Shown in pieces: positions 9,138 through 17,354 of a stretch of 64,000 bases of DNA. This DNA is from TH1177 sp042138015. Its GTDB lineage: Archaea; Thermoproteota; Nitrososphaeria; Nitrososphaerales; Nitrososphaeraceae. Under the pieces are notes generated by a model. The model was not told the DNA's origin and searched no databases. It worked only from the letters and a program-made list of their open reading frames with translations. The stretch spans positions 15,997 to 79,996 of the forward strand of contig JBHIVA010000002.1 of assembly GCA_042138015.1 (NCBI GenBank). Direction: 5' to 3'. Positions within the stretch are counted from its first letter, which is position 1. Each line of letters opens with the position of its first letter. The position numbers and the translations under genes were made by a program.

Positions 9138-10225
9138 GTAAATTCATTCTTATTTTCTTGTTCTGTTTTTTCTTGAGCAATCATTTCTGCTGCTATGACA
9201 CTTATTCTACCCGCTATAGATTTAGCTATTTTTAAAAAAACTTGAGTTTGTAAAGAATTGGGTTCTGAGCTTACAGTAGGTTTACCGGTATCACTTCCTT
9301 GCATAATTTGAGGATGTAAAGGAATTTCGCCAAGATGTGGAATTTTGAATTCATCACTTATCTTCTGTGCTCCTCCAGTACCGAAAATATGTACATGGGA
9401 TCTGCAATTAGGACATTCTAGGTAACTCATATTTTCGACTACTCCTATGATCGGAACATTCAATTTGTTAAACATTCCGATAGCTTTTACTGCAACATTC
9501 ATCGCGACATCTTGTGGTGTTGTTACAACTAATATTCCAGTTATTGGAATAGTTTGTGCTATTGTCAATGGGGCATCTCCAGTTCCTGGTGGTAGGTCAA
9601 TTATAAGATAATCAAGTTCACCCCAATTTACGTCAGTCAAGAATTGTTTAATTATTCCAGAAATTATCGGTCCTCTATAAATTCCCGCCTGTTGCGATTG
9701 TTCATAGAAAAATCCCATAGAGATTATCTTCACACCTTCTGCAATTGGTGGTTGAATCTTATTATTCTCAACCAAAGGCGTATCTTTTAACCCGAACATC
9801 AAAGGAACACTTGGTCCGTAAATATCAGCGTCCAAAAGACCAACCTTTGCTCCAGTTTTGGCAAGTGAAATCGCTAAATTTACCGAGACAGTAGTTTTTC
9901 CTACACCTCCTTTTCCACTAGCTACCGCAATAATATTTTTAACTCCAGGCAAAAGTTCATCCAAAGAAACAGCCCTTCCTTCCATAACTTTTGCAGTTAC
10001 TTTTAGATCCAACTCTGCTACACCTAAATCAGATATTGCATTTCTTACATCCTCCTCTATCTCACTATTAAAAGGACAAGCGGGAGTAGTAAGTTCGAGC
10101 GTAAAAGATACTTTATCATTATTAATATTCAAATCTTTGATCATTCCCATTGATACTATGTCTTTATGTAATTCAGGATCAACAACCTTCTTCAATGAGG
10201 ACATAACCTTATCAACTGTAACCAT
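9131..10225 (-). CDS. mrp: Mrp/Nbp35-family Fe-S cluster carrier ATPase
   Basis: Numbered from ATG 10225, the protein has 364 residues. Residues 1-80 form a DUF59 (MIP18-like) domain with TTPACPF. Then comes the deviant Walker A SGKGGVGKTT at about 103-112, IDLPPGTGD, and the CPNC pair (ECPNCRSH) that binds a bridging Fe-S cluster in dimeric Mrp proteins. It assembles or transfers Fe-S clusters to target proteins. A TTG seven codons upstream is possible, but ATG gives a better match to the family start. Confidence 0.92.
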   Translation of the reverse strand: MVTVDKVMSSLKKVVDPELHKDIVSMGMIKDLNINNDKVSFTLELTTPACPFNSEIEEDVRNAISDLGVAELDLKVTAKVMEGRAVSLDELLPGVKNIIAVASGKGGVGKTTVSVNLAISLAKTGAKVGLLDADIYGPSVPLMFGLKDTPLVENNKIQPPIAEGVKIISMGFFYEQSQQAGIYRGPIISGIIKQFLTDVNWGELDYLIIDLPPGTGDAPLTIAQTIPITGILVVTTPQDVAMNVAVKAIGMFNKLNVPIIGVVENMSYLECPNCRSHVHIFGTGGAQKISDEFKIPHLGEIPLHPQIMQGSDTGKPTVSSEPNSLQTQVFLKIAKSIAGRISVIAAEMIAQEKTEQENKNEFTN

Positions 10226-10376
10226 CTTGAGAACAAGGATATCCAATAATATTTAAATATTCATTTCTTAGAAAGCAATGTAGGAATTAATTATAAACCT
10301 TTAATCCCTCTCATCTTATAGAGATGGCTAAACAAAAAGTTCATAAATTGATAAATTATATCCTAAATCGTCAAGA

Positions 10377-10973
10377 ATGTTTTATATTATTTCCATGACA
10401 GATGTTGTACGAATCCCTCCTAATAGGTTAACCGATTCACTAAAAAATACTGCGATAGCAATCCTTAAAGAAAAATATGAAAGTATGATCAATGCAGAAT
10501 TGGGTTATGTTATAATGATAATCGATGCACATGTCGATACTGTAGGAAAATTAGTTAGTGGAGATGGGGCAACATATCATAAAGTAACATTTAAAGGATT
10601 AACATTTTTTCCTAAAATGCAAGAAATAGTAGAAGGAGAAATAATTGAAATAACAGATTTTGGTGCTTTTGTAAGGATAGGACCAACCGATGCTCTATTA
10701 CATCTATCTCAGATTACGGATGATTATTTGAAAAGTGATATTAAACAAGGATTAATTGTTGCAAATCAAACCTCTAAATCATTAAGAATAGGCTCGAAAA
10801 TGAGATCCAGAATTACTGCTGTTAGTTTGGGCAAAGGATCTTCAATGGGAAAAATAGGAATAACATGTAGACAACCATTCTTGGGATCGTTTGAATGGAT
10901 AATGGAAGAAATTGAAAAATCAAAACAACCAGCACAACCTACCTCCAAGGAGAAGAAAGGAGGTCCAAAGTAA
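10377..10973 (+). CDS. rpo7: DNA-directed RNA polymerase subunit Rpo7 (E')
   Basis: Rpo7 pairs with Rpo4 to form the RNA polymerase stalk, which binds emerging RNA and helps open promoters. The 198-residue protein starts MFYIISMTDVVRIPPNRL, matching the family N-terminal domain, and contains an S1 domain (EGEIIEITDFGAFVRIGPTD, around residues 82-101). The ATG at 10377 is supported by the family's short start before the VRIPP motif. A Lys/Pro/Gln-rich tail of about 15 residues is extra. The spt4 start follows with no gap, and rpo4 lies elsewhere in this window (26885-27217). Confidence 0.93.
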   Translation: MFYIISMTDVVRIPPNRLTDSLKNTAIAILKEKYESMINAELGYVIMIIDAHVDTVGKLVSGDGATYHKVTFKGLTFFPKMQEIVEGEIIEITDFGAFVRIGPTDALLHLSQITDDYLKSDIKQGLIVANQTSKSLRIGSKMRSRITAVSLGKGSSMGKIGITCRQPFLGSFEWIMEEIEKSKQPAQPTSKEKKGGPK

Positions 10974-11162
10974 TTGCCAAAGGAATTAGCTTGTAAGAAA
11001 TGTAAGGCAATTACGATTGGTAAAGTTTGTCCTGTTTGTAATTCAACAGATCTTTCTAGTGACTGGTCTGGAATAATTATAGTTTTTAATCCTGAAAAAT
11101 CTCAAATAGCACGTACATTGGAAATAAAGACAGCACACAAATACGCACTCAAAGTCTCTTGA
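10974..11162 (+). CDS. spt4: Transcription elongation factor Spt4 (RpoE'')
   Basis: This 62-residue protein carries the four-cysteine zinc site of archaeal Spt4 (ACKKCK and CPVCNS) and the conserved SDWSGIIIVFNPEKSQIA segment that packs against Spt5. It acts with Spt5 to keep RNA polymerase processive. Translation starts at TTG 10974, directly after the rpo7 stop codon. The last bases overlap the nadC start by four nucleotides (TTGA), so rpo7, spt4 and nadC are translationally coupled. Confidence 0.93.
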   Translation: MPKELACKKCKAITIGKVCPVCNSTDLSSDWSGIIIVFNPEKSQIARTLEIKTAHKYALKVS

Positions 11163-12025
11163 AGTCGTTATTAGATTATATAGAATTAAGGAAGACCCTG
11201 CGAAATTTTATACTTGAAGATTTAGGACGCGGGGATATAACTAGTGAAAATCTAGAACACAAAGATAGGATAGTGTCAGCATTTATAATATATAAATCCA
11301 ACATAACTTGTATTCTGAGTGGAATAGAAGAAGTAGAAATGCTATTCGATATGTTTGGCTGTGAGACAACCTACTTAAAAAAAGATGGAGACAAAATCTC
11401 TCCATATACACGCGTAATAAAAATCAGAGGAAAGGCAAAGGAAATTTTAAAGGTTGAAAGAACCGCATTAAACTTGCTTATGCGGATGAGTGGAATTGCT
11501 ACAAATACAAGATCATTTGTAGAGATAGTAAAACATATCGATTCTTCCATAGTTGTATCCGCTACCAGAAAGACCGCACCAGGTTTACGAATATTGGATA
11601 AAAAAGCTGTCGTTGCTGGTGGTGGTGATTCTCATAGGTTCCGACTAGATGATATGGTTATAATAAAGAGCAATCATTTACAGATTGACAAATCAATAAC
11701 AAATTTAATATCTCTAATGAAAAAAAGAGTTGGATCATCCATAAAAATAGAATGTGAAGTGAGAGACCATGAAGAGGCTCTTGAAGCAATTCAAGCAGGT
11801 GTAGATGTGATAATGTTAGATAACTTTTCTCCTTCTCAAGTTAAAAGAACAATTAATAAAATTAGAGATTTGAACCTTCGAAAGAAGGTTAAGATTGAGA
11901 TTTCAGGTGGTATCACTAAAGAAAATATATCTAAATATGCGATTCATAAACCTGATATTATTTCAGTAGGTTATTTAACCCACTCATCTGAAGCATTAGA
12001 CTTTAGTTTAAGAATATCAAATTAA
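11159..12025 (+). CDS. nadC: Nicotinate-nucleotide pyrophosphorylase (quinolinate phosphoribosyltransferase)
   Basis: NadC converts quinolinate and PRPP to nicotinate mononucleotide. The 288-residue sequence has the family signatures LGRGDITSE, the RTALNLLMRMSGIAT helix, SATRKTAPGLRILDK, the active-site HRFRLDDMVIIKSNH and the phosphate-binding EISGGIT. Its TTG start overlaps the spt4 stop. With nadA and nadX close by, the window encodes the whole path from aspartate to NaMN. Confidence 0.95.
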   Translation: MKSLLDYIELRKTLRNFILEDLGRGDITSENLEHKDRIVSAFIIYKSNITCILSGIEEVEMLFDMFGCETTYLKKDGDKISPYTRVIKIRGKAKEILKVERTALNLLMRMSGIATNTRSFVEIVKHIDSSIVVSATRKTAPGLRILDKKAVVAGGGDSHRFRLDDMVIIKSNHLQIDKSITNLISLMKKRVGSSIKIECEVRDHEEALEAIQAGVDVIMLDNFSPSQVKRTINKIRDLNLRKKVKIEISGGITKENISKYAIHKPDIISVGYLTHSSEALDFSLRISN

Positions 12026-12059
12026 TCATTTATGTATGTTATATTCAATTGAGATGAGA

Positions 12060-12239
12060 TTATCTTCTTCTATTACGTTCTGGCTTCTTTTGTCCAGGTG
12101 GAATCCTCTTTTCAAATCTCTTTATGTAATTTTCCTTGTTTCTTACCTTGGATATTGAACTTGATTTTTCCTTTGCTTGTACTTTCGGTGTTTGACCCTT
12201 TACCTTCCCTGCTTTTGTAAGTGATCCGTGAGTTGGCAT
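12060..12239 (-). CDS. rps30e: Small ribosomal subunit protein eS30
   Basis: The 59-residue, very basic protein starts MPTHGSLTKAGKVKGQTPKV, the typical archaeal S30e opening, and ends with a run of Lys/Arg. ATG 12239 is chosen: a longer frame to 12308 exists, but the extra residues do not resemble the family. It is the eukaryote/archaea-type protein of the small subunit, lying near the decoding region. It stands between nadC and nadA on the opposite strand. Confidence 0.92.
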   Translation of the reverse strand: MPTHGSLTKAGKVKGQTPKVQAKEKSSSISKVRNKENYIKRFEKRIPPGQKKPERNRRR

Positions 12240-12382
12240 AAATATAATTATAGTAAATCGATTATTAAATGTAACACCATAATGTGGCAATCTTTGTATC
12301 CCGTGCACATTATTGAGGCAAATGTATCCTAGATAGTACTAACTTAAATGCTCATTCAATAGATCTTAGTATTCTAGAGTAA

Positions 12383-13333
12383 TTGAACCTCTCAAAAAAC
12401 CAGTATATTGAAGAAATCATTTCTTTAAAAAAAGAAACAGATGCAGTAATACTTGCACATAATTATCAGCTTCCAGAAGTGCAAGATGTAGCTGATTTTG
12501 TAGGCGACTCACTAGCTCTGTCAAGATCAGCAGAGAAAACAAAGGCAAAAACCATTATTTTTTGTGGTGTCCATTTTATGGCCGAGACTGCATCGATAAT
12601 TTGTCCTGATAAGACTGTTCTTATACCAGATGCCTCTGCTGGTTGTTCTCTTGCGTCCTCCATTAATTCTAAAGAATTGGAAAACTGGAAGAAGCAACAT
12701 CCTGGAGCCGTTGTAGTGAGTTATGTAAACACTTCTGCGGATGTGAAAGCTCTTTCTGACTATTGTTGTACTTCTTCCAACGCGGTTAAAATTGTAAATA
12801 GTATACCTAAACATAAAGAGATCCTCTTTCTCCCTGATATGTTCTTGGGAGCATATGTTTCAGAAGTAACCAAAAGAAAAAATATGTTCATATGGCCAGG
12901 TGAATGTCACGTCCATGCAGGAATTAAATCTGAAGATATCAACTTAATGTTAAAGAAATACAAAAATGCAGATTTTTTGGTACATCCAGAATGTAGTTGT
13001 ACATCTTCTACTTTGTATCATATCGCTACTGGTGATTTATTTAAGACTGGTCACATTTTATCTACTGAAGGGATGATGAAACATGCAAAGAATTCAACAA
13101 ATAATGAATTTGTGGTTGCCACAGAAACAGGAATACTTTATAGGATGCAAAAGGAAAATCGCCACAAAAGTTTCATACCAATTAAAAGTGATGCAACCTG
13201 TAAATATATGAAAATGATAACGATCGAAAAAGTTTACAACTCATTATTAAATAATGTCTACAGAGTTAAAGTCGATAGAAGAAAAGCTGAACGGGCAAGA
13301 CTCGCGATTGAAAAAATGTTATCTATTGGATAA
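12383..13333 (+). CDS. nadA: Quinolinate synthase
   Basis: NadA condenses iminoaspartate with dihydroxyacetone phosphate to quinolinate using a [4Fe-4S] cluster. The 316-residue protein has the expected ILAHNYQLPEVQ start, IIFCGVHFMAETA, IWPGECHVH, HPECSC and SDATCKYMKM blocks; the three cluster cysteines of the family fall in the FCGV, PECSC and ATCKYM segments. TTG 12383 is the likely start, ten residues before the conserved helix. nadX follows after about 170 bases. Confidence 0.95.
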   Translation: MNLSKNQYIEEIISLKKETDAVILAHNYQLPEVQDVADFVGDSLALSRSAEKTKAKTIIFCGVHFMAETASIICPDKTVLIPDASAGCSLASSINSKELENWKKQHPGAVVVSYVNTSADVKALSDYCCTSSNAVKIVNSIPKHKEILFLPDMFLGAYVSEVTKRKNMFIWPGECHVHAGIKSEDINLMLKKYKNADFLVHPECSCTSSTLYHIATGDLFKTGHILSTEGMMKHAKNSTNNEFVVATETGILYRMQKENRHKSFIPIKSDATCKYMKMITIEKVYNSLLNNVYRVKVDRRKAERARLAIEKMLSIG

Positions 13334-13501
13334 GTTTTATTATATTATTATATTAAACTATAAATAGACATAGTTACTTATATTCGGATAATTAATGTCC
13401 ATAATATAGATTTTATATCTGACTTCCGTTAAAATAATTAAATTGATCCATTGAATTGTTAGAAATCTATTAATTTAATTCCTTATCCTATATTATTAGA
13501 A

Positions 13502-14338
13502 ATGAAAAATATTGCAATAATTGGTTGTGGAGCTATAGGAAGTGAACTAGCAATATTTATCGATGCTGAGATGGTTAATTCCGTAAAAATCATCTCGCTT
13601 TTTGATTTGAAAACTAATCAACTTGAAAATTTAAAACACAATCTAAAAAATAATTTTCCAGAAACCTTTTCCGATTTTTCACAATTTATTTCATCCAAAC
13701 TTTTTAAAAAAGTAGATATGGTGATCGAATCAGCTTCGCAATCTGCAGTTAAAGAGTATATTAAACCAGTGTTGGAACAACAAAAAGATATACTTATAAT
13801 GAGTGTTGGATCCTTTGCAGATTCAAATTTTTTCTGTGATGTTGTTAAATATGTAAATAAACACGGTAACAATATATATGTTCCATCTGGGGCAATAGCA
13901 GGTATAGATGCCATAAAAAGTGTTAAGCATTTTATAACATCTGTTACATTGACGACTACCAAAAACCCAAAATCCCTTAAAGGTGCCCCGTTTTTCGAAA
14001 CATCTGACATAGACTTGAGTTCATTGGAAAAAAAAACTACTATTTTTGAGGGTTCAGCAGACGAAGCAGTAGAACAATTTCCAGCAAACGTCAATGTCGC
14101 AGCCCTTTTAGGATTAGTTGGATTGGGAATGGAAAAGACAAGAGTAATAATTATTGCTGATCCTTCGATCCTAATTAATAAACATGAGATTAAAGTAACA
14201 GGTAAATTTGGAGAATTTATCATCAAAGTAAAGAATATTCCTAGTTCTAAAAACCCGAAAACTAGTTACTTGGCTATACTGTCAGCTATTGAATGTTTAA
14301 GGTCAATAGTAACGACAGGAATTAAATATGGAACATAA
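13502..14338 (+). CDS. nadX: L-aspartate dehydrogenase
   Basis: The 278-residue NAD(P)-dependent enzyme oxidises aspartate to iminoaspartate, the substrate of NadA, and replaces bacterial NadB. Evidence: Rossmann motif IIGCGAIGSELA at the N-terminus, IESASQSAVKEY, VPSGAIAGIDAIKS, and the FPANVNVAALLGLVGLG block that in this family precedes the catalytic region. The position behind nadA supports the function. Confidence 0.92.
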   Translation: MKNIAIIGCGAIGSELAIFIDAEMVNSVKIISLFDLKTNQLENLKHNLKNNFPETFSDFSQFISSKLFKKVDMVIESASQSAVKEYIKPVLEQQKDILIMSVGSFADSNFFCDVVKYVNKHGNNIYVPSGAIAGIDAIKSVKHFITSVTLTTTKNPKSLKGAPFFETSDIDLSSLEKKTTIFEGSADEAVEQFPANVNVAALLGLVGLGMEKTRVIIIADPSILINKHEIKVTGKFGEFIIKVKNIPSSKNPKTSYLAILSAIECLRSIVTTGIKYGT

Positions 14339-14420
14339 AAATTAAAGTTTAGAAAACTATTTGATTCAAAAATATATAATTTATATTGATCTTTTAGTTA
14401 CAAAATAAAATAAAATAAGA

Positions 14421-14798
14421 TTGTTAAATAACCTAATTGCTATTATTGTGATATGTTTTATTGTTGTTGGAAGTCTCTGGGGAATTGGAAATCTGTTAAA
14501 CCCTGAAGAAAAGGAAATACAACAAACCGATGGTATTTTACTATTAGCAGAAAATAATTTATTTAATAAAAGCAATCCAACTATTTACGTAGATAAAAAT
14601 TTTCCTCAAAAATTAACCATAGTTAATAAGGACTTTGTAAAACATGACTTTATAATTGATGCTTTAAATATTAATACCGCTTTTATAGCATCAGGTCAGG
14701 ATTACACAACTGGTATAGGATCTCAAAGTAGTGGTATTTTTGAATATTATTGTTCATTGCATCCTTCTACTATGCGTGGAGAAGTTATAATTTCCTGA
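14421..14798 (+). CDS. Membrane-anchored cupredoxin (type 1 copper protein)
   Basis: A single N-terminal membrane helix (residues about 4-24) is followed by a beta-rich domain with VNKDFVKHDFII and a C-terminal YYCSLHPSTMRG. The His of KHD plus Cys, His and Met of the CxxHxxxM loop give the four ligands of a type 1 copper site. It is probably a small blue copper electron carrier facing outside. Such proteins are numerous in ammonia-oxidising archaea, which use copper instead of cytochromes c. TTG 14421 is taken as start, since it precedes the membrane helix directly. Confidence 0.82.
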   Translation: MLNNLIAIIVICFIVVGSLWGIGNLLNPEEKEIQQTDGILLLAENNLFNKSNPTIYVDKNFPQKLTIVNKDFVKHDFIIDALNINTAFIASGQDYTTGIGSQSSGIFEYYCSLHPSTMRGEVIIS

Positions 14799-14985
14799 TT
14801 GCAGGGTTAGCTCAATAACTTATCTGAAATTTACCGACAAAATTTAGAGATGCTCTGCCAAATACTAACAATAATATTTTTTAATTTTTTGATAATTGAG
14901 ATTGTTGGCGATATTTAAGAGATATTCAATCCAGATCGATAATGATAGAAAGAGTTATTTCTAACAAGCTCAATTTATATTTATT

Positions 14986-15267
14986 ATGTTTAATTCCAAC
15001 TCCAATAAGAAGAAAAAAATAGAAAAGATAAATCTAGGAATAAAACAAACAGTTTTGGAAAGAGCTAAACACAGATGTCAAGTTTGTTCTAAAAAATTTA
15101 ATAATCAGGAAATCCCTTTTTTTAATCATATAAATGGTTCATTGAAAGATAATAGACCTGCTAATCTGAAAGCTTTATGCAAAGAATGCTTTGAAATAAC
15201 AGGAGAAAATAAGATAAAAGATAATATGTTTGGAAAAATCCGTTGTATTATTAGAAAAGTGATTTAG
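14986..15267 (+). CDS. HNH-type endonuclease domain protein, 93 aa
   Basis: The sequence has RHRCQVC-like HRCQVCSKKF, then FNHINGSLKDNRPANLKALCKECFE. This is the HNH layout: two CxxC zinc knuckles around the histidine of FNHI and the Asn of DNRPANL. The usual second HNH histidine is not evident, so it may be a weak nuclease or only a zinc-binding relic. It stands alone without a restriction or intron context. Confidence 0.65.
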   Translation: MFNSNSNKKKKIEKINLGIKQTVLERAKHRCQVCSKKFNNQEIPFFNHINGSLKDNRPANLKALCKECFEITGENKIKDNMFGKIRCIIRKVI

Positions 15268-15301
15268 TAAAAATTTCTAAAAAATCGGCTAATTTTTAGA
15301 T

Positions 15302-15472
15302 TTATTGAAAATTAGATCCTTGGACATGACTAGAGTTCAAAAAAAGGTTTTTGTGATCTTCCGAACAAAAAAATTCGATTTTTATAACTCCCCTATTTGA
15401 ATCCCCTTCTACATGGGGCCAACCTAAATCAGAAAAAGAACTTCCACAATATGCACAAATCTTAAAATCCAT
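15302..15472 (-). CDS. Small zinc-binding protein, 56 aa
   Basis: A 56-codon minus-strand frame from ATG 15472 to TAA 15302-15304. It reads CAYCGSSF near the start and CSEDH about 27 residues later, giving a possible CxxC...CxxxH zinc finger. Function is unknown. Its start faces the 15543 gene with about 70 bases between. Confidence 0.5.
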   Translation of the reverse strand: MDFKICAYCGSSFSDLGWPHVEGDSNRGVIKIEFFCSEDHKNLFLNSSHVQGSNFQ

Positions 15473-15542
15473 ATTGTAAATTAAATCTCTACTTATAAAA
15501 ACGATAAATTCGATAACTATTATATTACATATATTTGATATT

Positions 15543-15725
15543 TTGATGATGACTATATTTCTGCAACTAGTCTGTGATCAATGTAAAAAAGTTTTACTAG
15601 AGAAGAAAGGTCAATCAAATTTGGATAGCGAAAGGTTTCCAATAACTGACGAAGAAGCGGCCTTCCTAAATAAAGAACACAGAGGACATGAATGTCATAT
15701 CGAAGCTATTGAAAAGACGAATTAA
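15543..15725 (+). CDS. Hypothetical small protein with CxxC, about 60 aa
   Basis: Not recognised. It has VCDQCKK near residue 11 and a later HECHIE, which together could bind one metal ion. Three ATG codons in a row region (15546, 15549 and the start) leave the exact start open. Charged and soluble. Confidence 0.5.
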   Translation: MMMTIFLQLVCDQCKKVLLEKKGQSNLDSERFPITDEEAAFLNKEHRGHECHIEAIEKTN

Positions 15726-15776
15726 TTATAGGAATAACCAACAAATATTAATCTATTAGAAATTGTCGATAAGGCA

Positions 15777-15899
15777 ATGAAGAAAATTATCCATGACATT
15801 GATGATCAACTGTCTGTTATCCCTCCAAGTCTTCGATTAAGTCATTTCGAAGAACTATGCTGTAAGAAAGCTTTAAATTCTATGTATTCAAGCATTTAA
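15777..15899 (+). CDS. Possible microprotein, 40 aa
   Basis: ATG 15777 to TAA 15899 encodes a soluble 40-residue peptide (MKKIIHDIDDQLSVIPPSLR at the start; an adjacent Cys pair later). Its stop lies two bases before the start of the exported repeat protein. No family is recognised, and the evidence is only an open frame with fitting codon use and position. Confidence 0.3.
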   Translation: MKKIIHDIDDQLSVIPPSLRLSHFEELCCKKALNSMYSSI

Positions 15900-15901
15900 C
15901 A

Positions 15902-16687
15902 ATGTCTAAAACAATAACATATTTAGGTACATTAGGTGTATTTCTAATAGCCATAGTTACTATGGGAATACAAATTCCAGGATCTATTCAGGCACAAGAA
16001 AGTGAAATTGAATCAGTTAATGCTACTGGATCAGTTAATGCTACTGAGTCAGTAAACGCAACAGAAACTACTACAGCTACATCTGAAGAGATTGCAGAAC
16101 CAGTAGTAGAACCAAAAGTAGTGTCTATTGCTGTTGGTGATTCTTTTGCTCAACAAGGAACTGTTACCTCAACACAAGATCCTCTCCCTGGTCATGAAGC
16201 ACATCAATTAGCTCTCATATTACCTCCAAGATCCGATGGCTCTGTCTACGACGGAACAATGACCTATACTGCAAGTAAACCAGTGGAAGTAGTTGTTTTA
16301 CAGAATTTTGGAAATACCACCAATATTGACTCTTATTATGGTGGAGTAGCAACAGCTCCATTAGGGGAAGGATTAGTTGCTCTTAGTTTGATGACTCCAC
16401 AGTATAGTGGTCCCATTAATGCTGCATCATTACCATTTGCAGGAAATGCACTTGCGTTACATACAATAGACGGAGAACCATTTGCTGCAACCTATACAGT
16501 AACGGGAGATGTTAGAGGTGTAGAAACTTTTGACAACGTCGTACCAGCGCCAATAGTAGAAGCTACCGAAGCAGAAGAACCAGCAGCAGATGATGAAAAA
16601 GGGGATGATGGAGATAAAAAAGATAAAAAAGATAAAAAAGATAAAAATGATGAAGATGATGAAGATGAAAACGGCAAGGATGAATAA
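15902..16687 (+). CDS. Exported low-complexity protein with NAT repeats and an Asp/Lys tail
   Basis: The 261-residue protein has a signal peptide (residues 1-31, ending near IQAQE). Next is a Ser/Thr-rich linker with three six-residue repeats ESVNAT/GSVNAT (16010-16063), each with an N-glycosylation sequon NAT. The central domain (about residues 80-215) looks beta-rich and is not recognised. The C-terminus is a highly charged tail with four DKK-type repeats. There is no second membrane anchor. A surface or S-layer-associated protein is a reasonable inference. Confidence 0.7.
   Translation: MSKTITYLGTLGVFLIAIVTMGIQIPGSIQAQESEIESVNATGSVNATESVNATETTTATSEEIAEPVVEPKVVSIAVGDSFAQQGTVTSTQDPLPGHEAHQLALILPPRSDGSVYDGTMTYTASKPVEVVVLQNFGNTTNIDSYYGGVATAPLGEGLVALSLMTPQYSGPINAASLPFAGNALALHTIDGEPFAATYTVTGDVRGVETFDNVVPAPIVEATEAEEPAADDEKGDDGDKKDKKDKKDKNDEDDEDENGKDE
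16010..16063 (+). repeat. Three 18-bp tandem repeats encoding (E/G)SVNAT
   Basis: Units at 16010-16027, 16028-16045 and 16046-16063. The first two differ by one base; the third keeps the amino acids while differing at several synonymous positions, so the repeat is held at protein level. Confidence 0.85.
16613..16648 (+). repeat. Four 9-bp tandem repeats (GATAAAAAA) encoding DKK
   Basis: Units at 16613, 16622, 16631 and 16640 (last with one change). They encode the charged tail of the exported protein. Because the unit is nine bases, slippage would change tail length without a frameshift. Confidence 0.9.
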
Positions 16688-16853
16688 TACTCGTTAATCT
16701 ATATTCCTTATTTTTATTTTAAATACAAAGTCAGTATCCTATAATCTTCTATTAAATTTACATGATCTTGCTGAAATGATTTCCACGAAATTGTTTATTA
16801 AGTAATACTAAAAAATTGGGAATAAGTATAAAAAATCTAATTGAAGGAACAAG

Positions 16854-17354
16854 TTAATATTCTTCTATTTTGAAATTTATTAATCCCCCAGCCTCTACTA
16901 TCTTTGATATTAATTCAGGAAAAGGTTTGATTGAATATTTTTCCCCTTTTGTTTCATTAACTATTTTACTATTGTCCAAATCAATTTCTAATACATCTTT
17001 ATCCTGGATTTTTTTGACCATACTTGGATCTATTTCTATTGGTAGTAAATATCCTCCATCTACTGCATTTCTATAGAAAATTCTTGCGAACGAAGGAGAT
17101 AAAATTGCTTTTATTCCAACCTCATGCAGAGCAATAGGAGCGTGTTCTCTGCTAGATCCACAACCAAAATTTTTACCTGTTACCAAAAAGTCCCCTTTAC
17201 TTACTTTGGAAGAAAAATTAGGATCAAGTCCTTCCATTGCATGTTTACCTAATTCCTTATGATCATGTATTTTCAAATACGCACCAGGAATAATTACATC
17301 CGTATCTATGTTTTCTAGATCATATTTAATGACCTTCCCTTTCAAAACTTCCAT
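16854..17354 (-). CDS. leuD: 3-isopropylmalate dehydratase small subunit
   Basis: The 166-residue protein carries the swivel-domain signatures NIDTDVIIPGAYL and the GCGSSREHAPIAL loop, standard for archaeal LeuD/HacB. With LeuC it isomerises 2-isopropylmalate to 3-isopropylmalate in leucine synthesis. Its ATG follows the leuC stop without a gap. Homoaconitase or a related hydrolyase activity cannot be excluded from sequence alone. Confidence 0.9.
   Translation of the reverse strand: MEVLKGKVIKYDLENIDTDVIIPGAYLKIHDHKELGKHAMEGLDPNFSSKVSKGDFLVTGKNFGCGSSREHAPIALHEVGIKAILSPSFARIFYRNAVDGGYLLPIEIDPSMVKKIQDKDVLEIDLDNSKIVNETKGEKYSIKPFPELISKIVEAGGLINFKIEEY

Noticed and set aside
10324..10398. A 24-codon frame starting ATG before rpo7
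   Set aside because: It overlaps the rpo7 start in another frame, has no motif and ends after 24 codons.
12240..12308. N-terminal extension of S30e
   Set aside because: Family proteins begin at the MPTHGS ATG; the extra 23 residues match nothing.
13618..14226. A 202-codon open frame opposite nadX
   Set aside because: It lies wholly antisense to a clear L-aspartate dehydrogenase and has low-complexity composition typical of a shadow frame.
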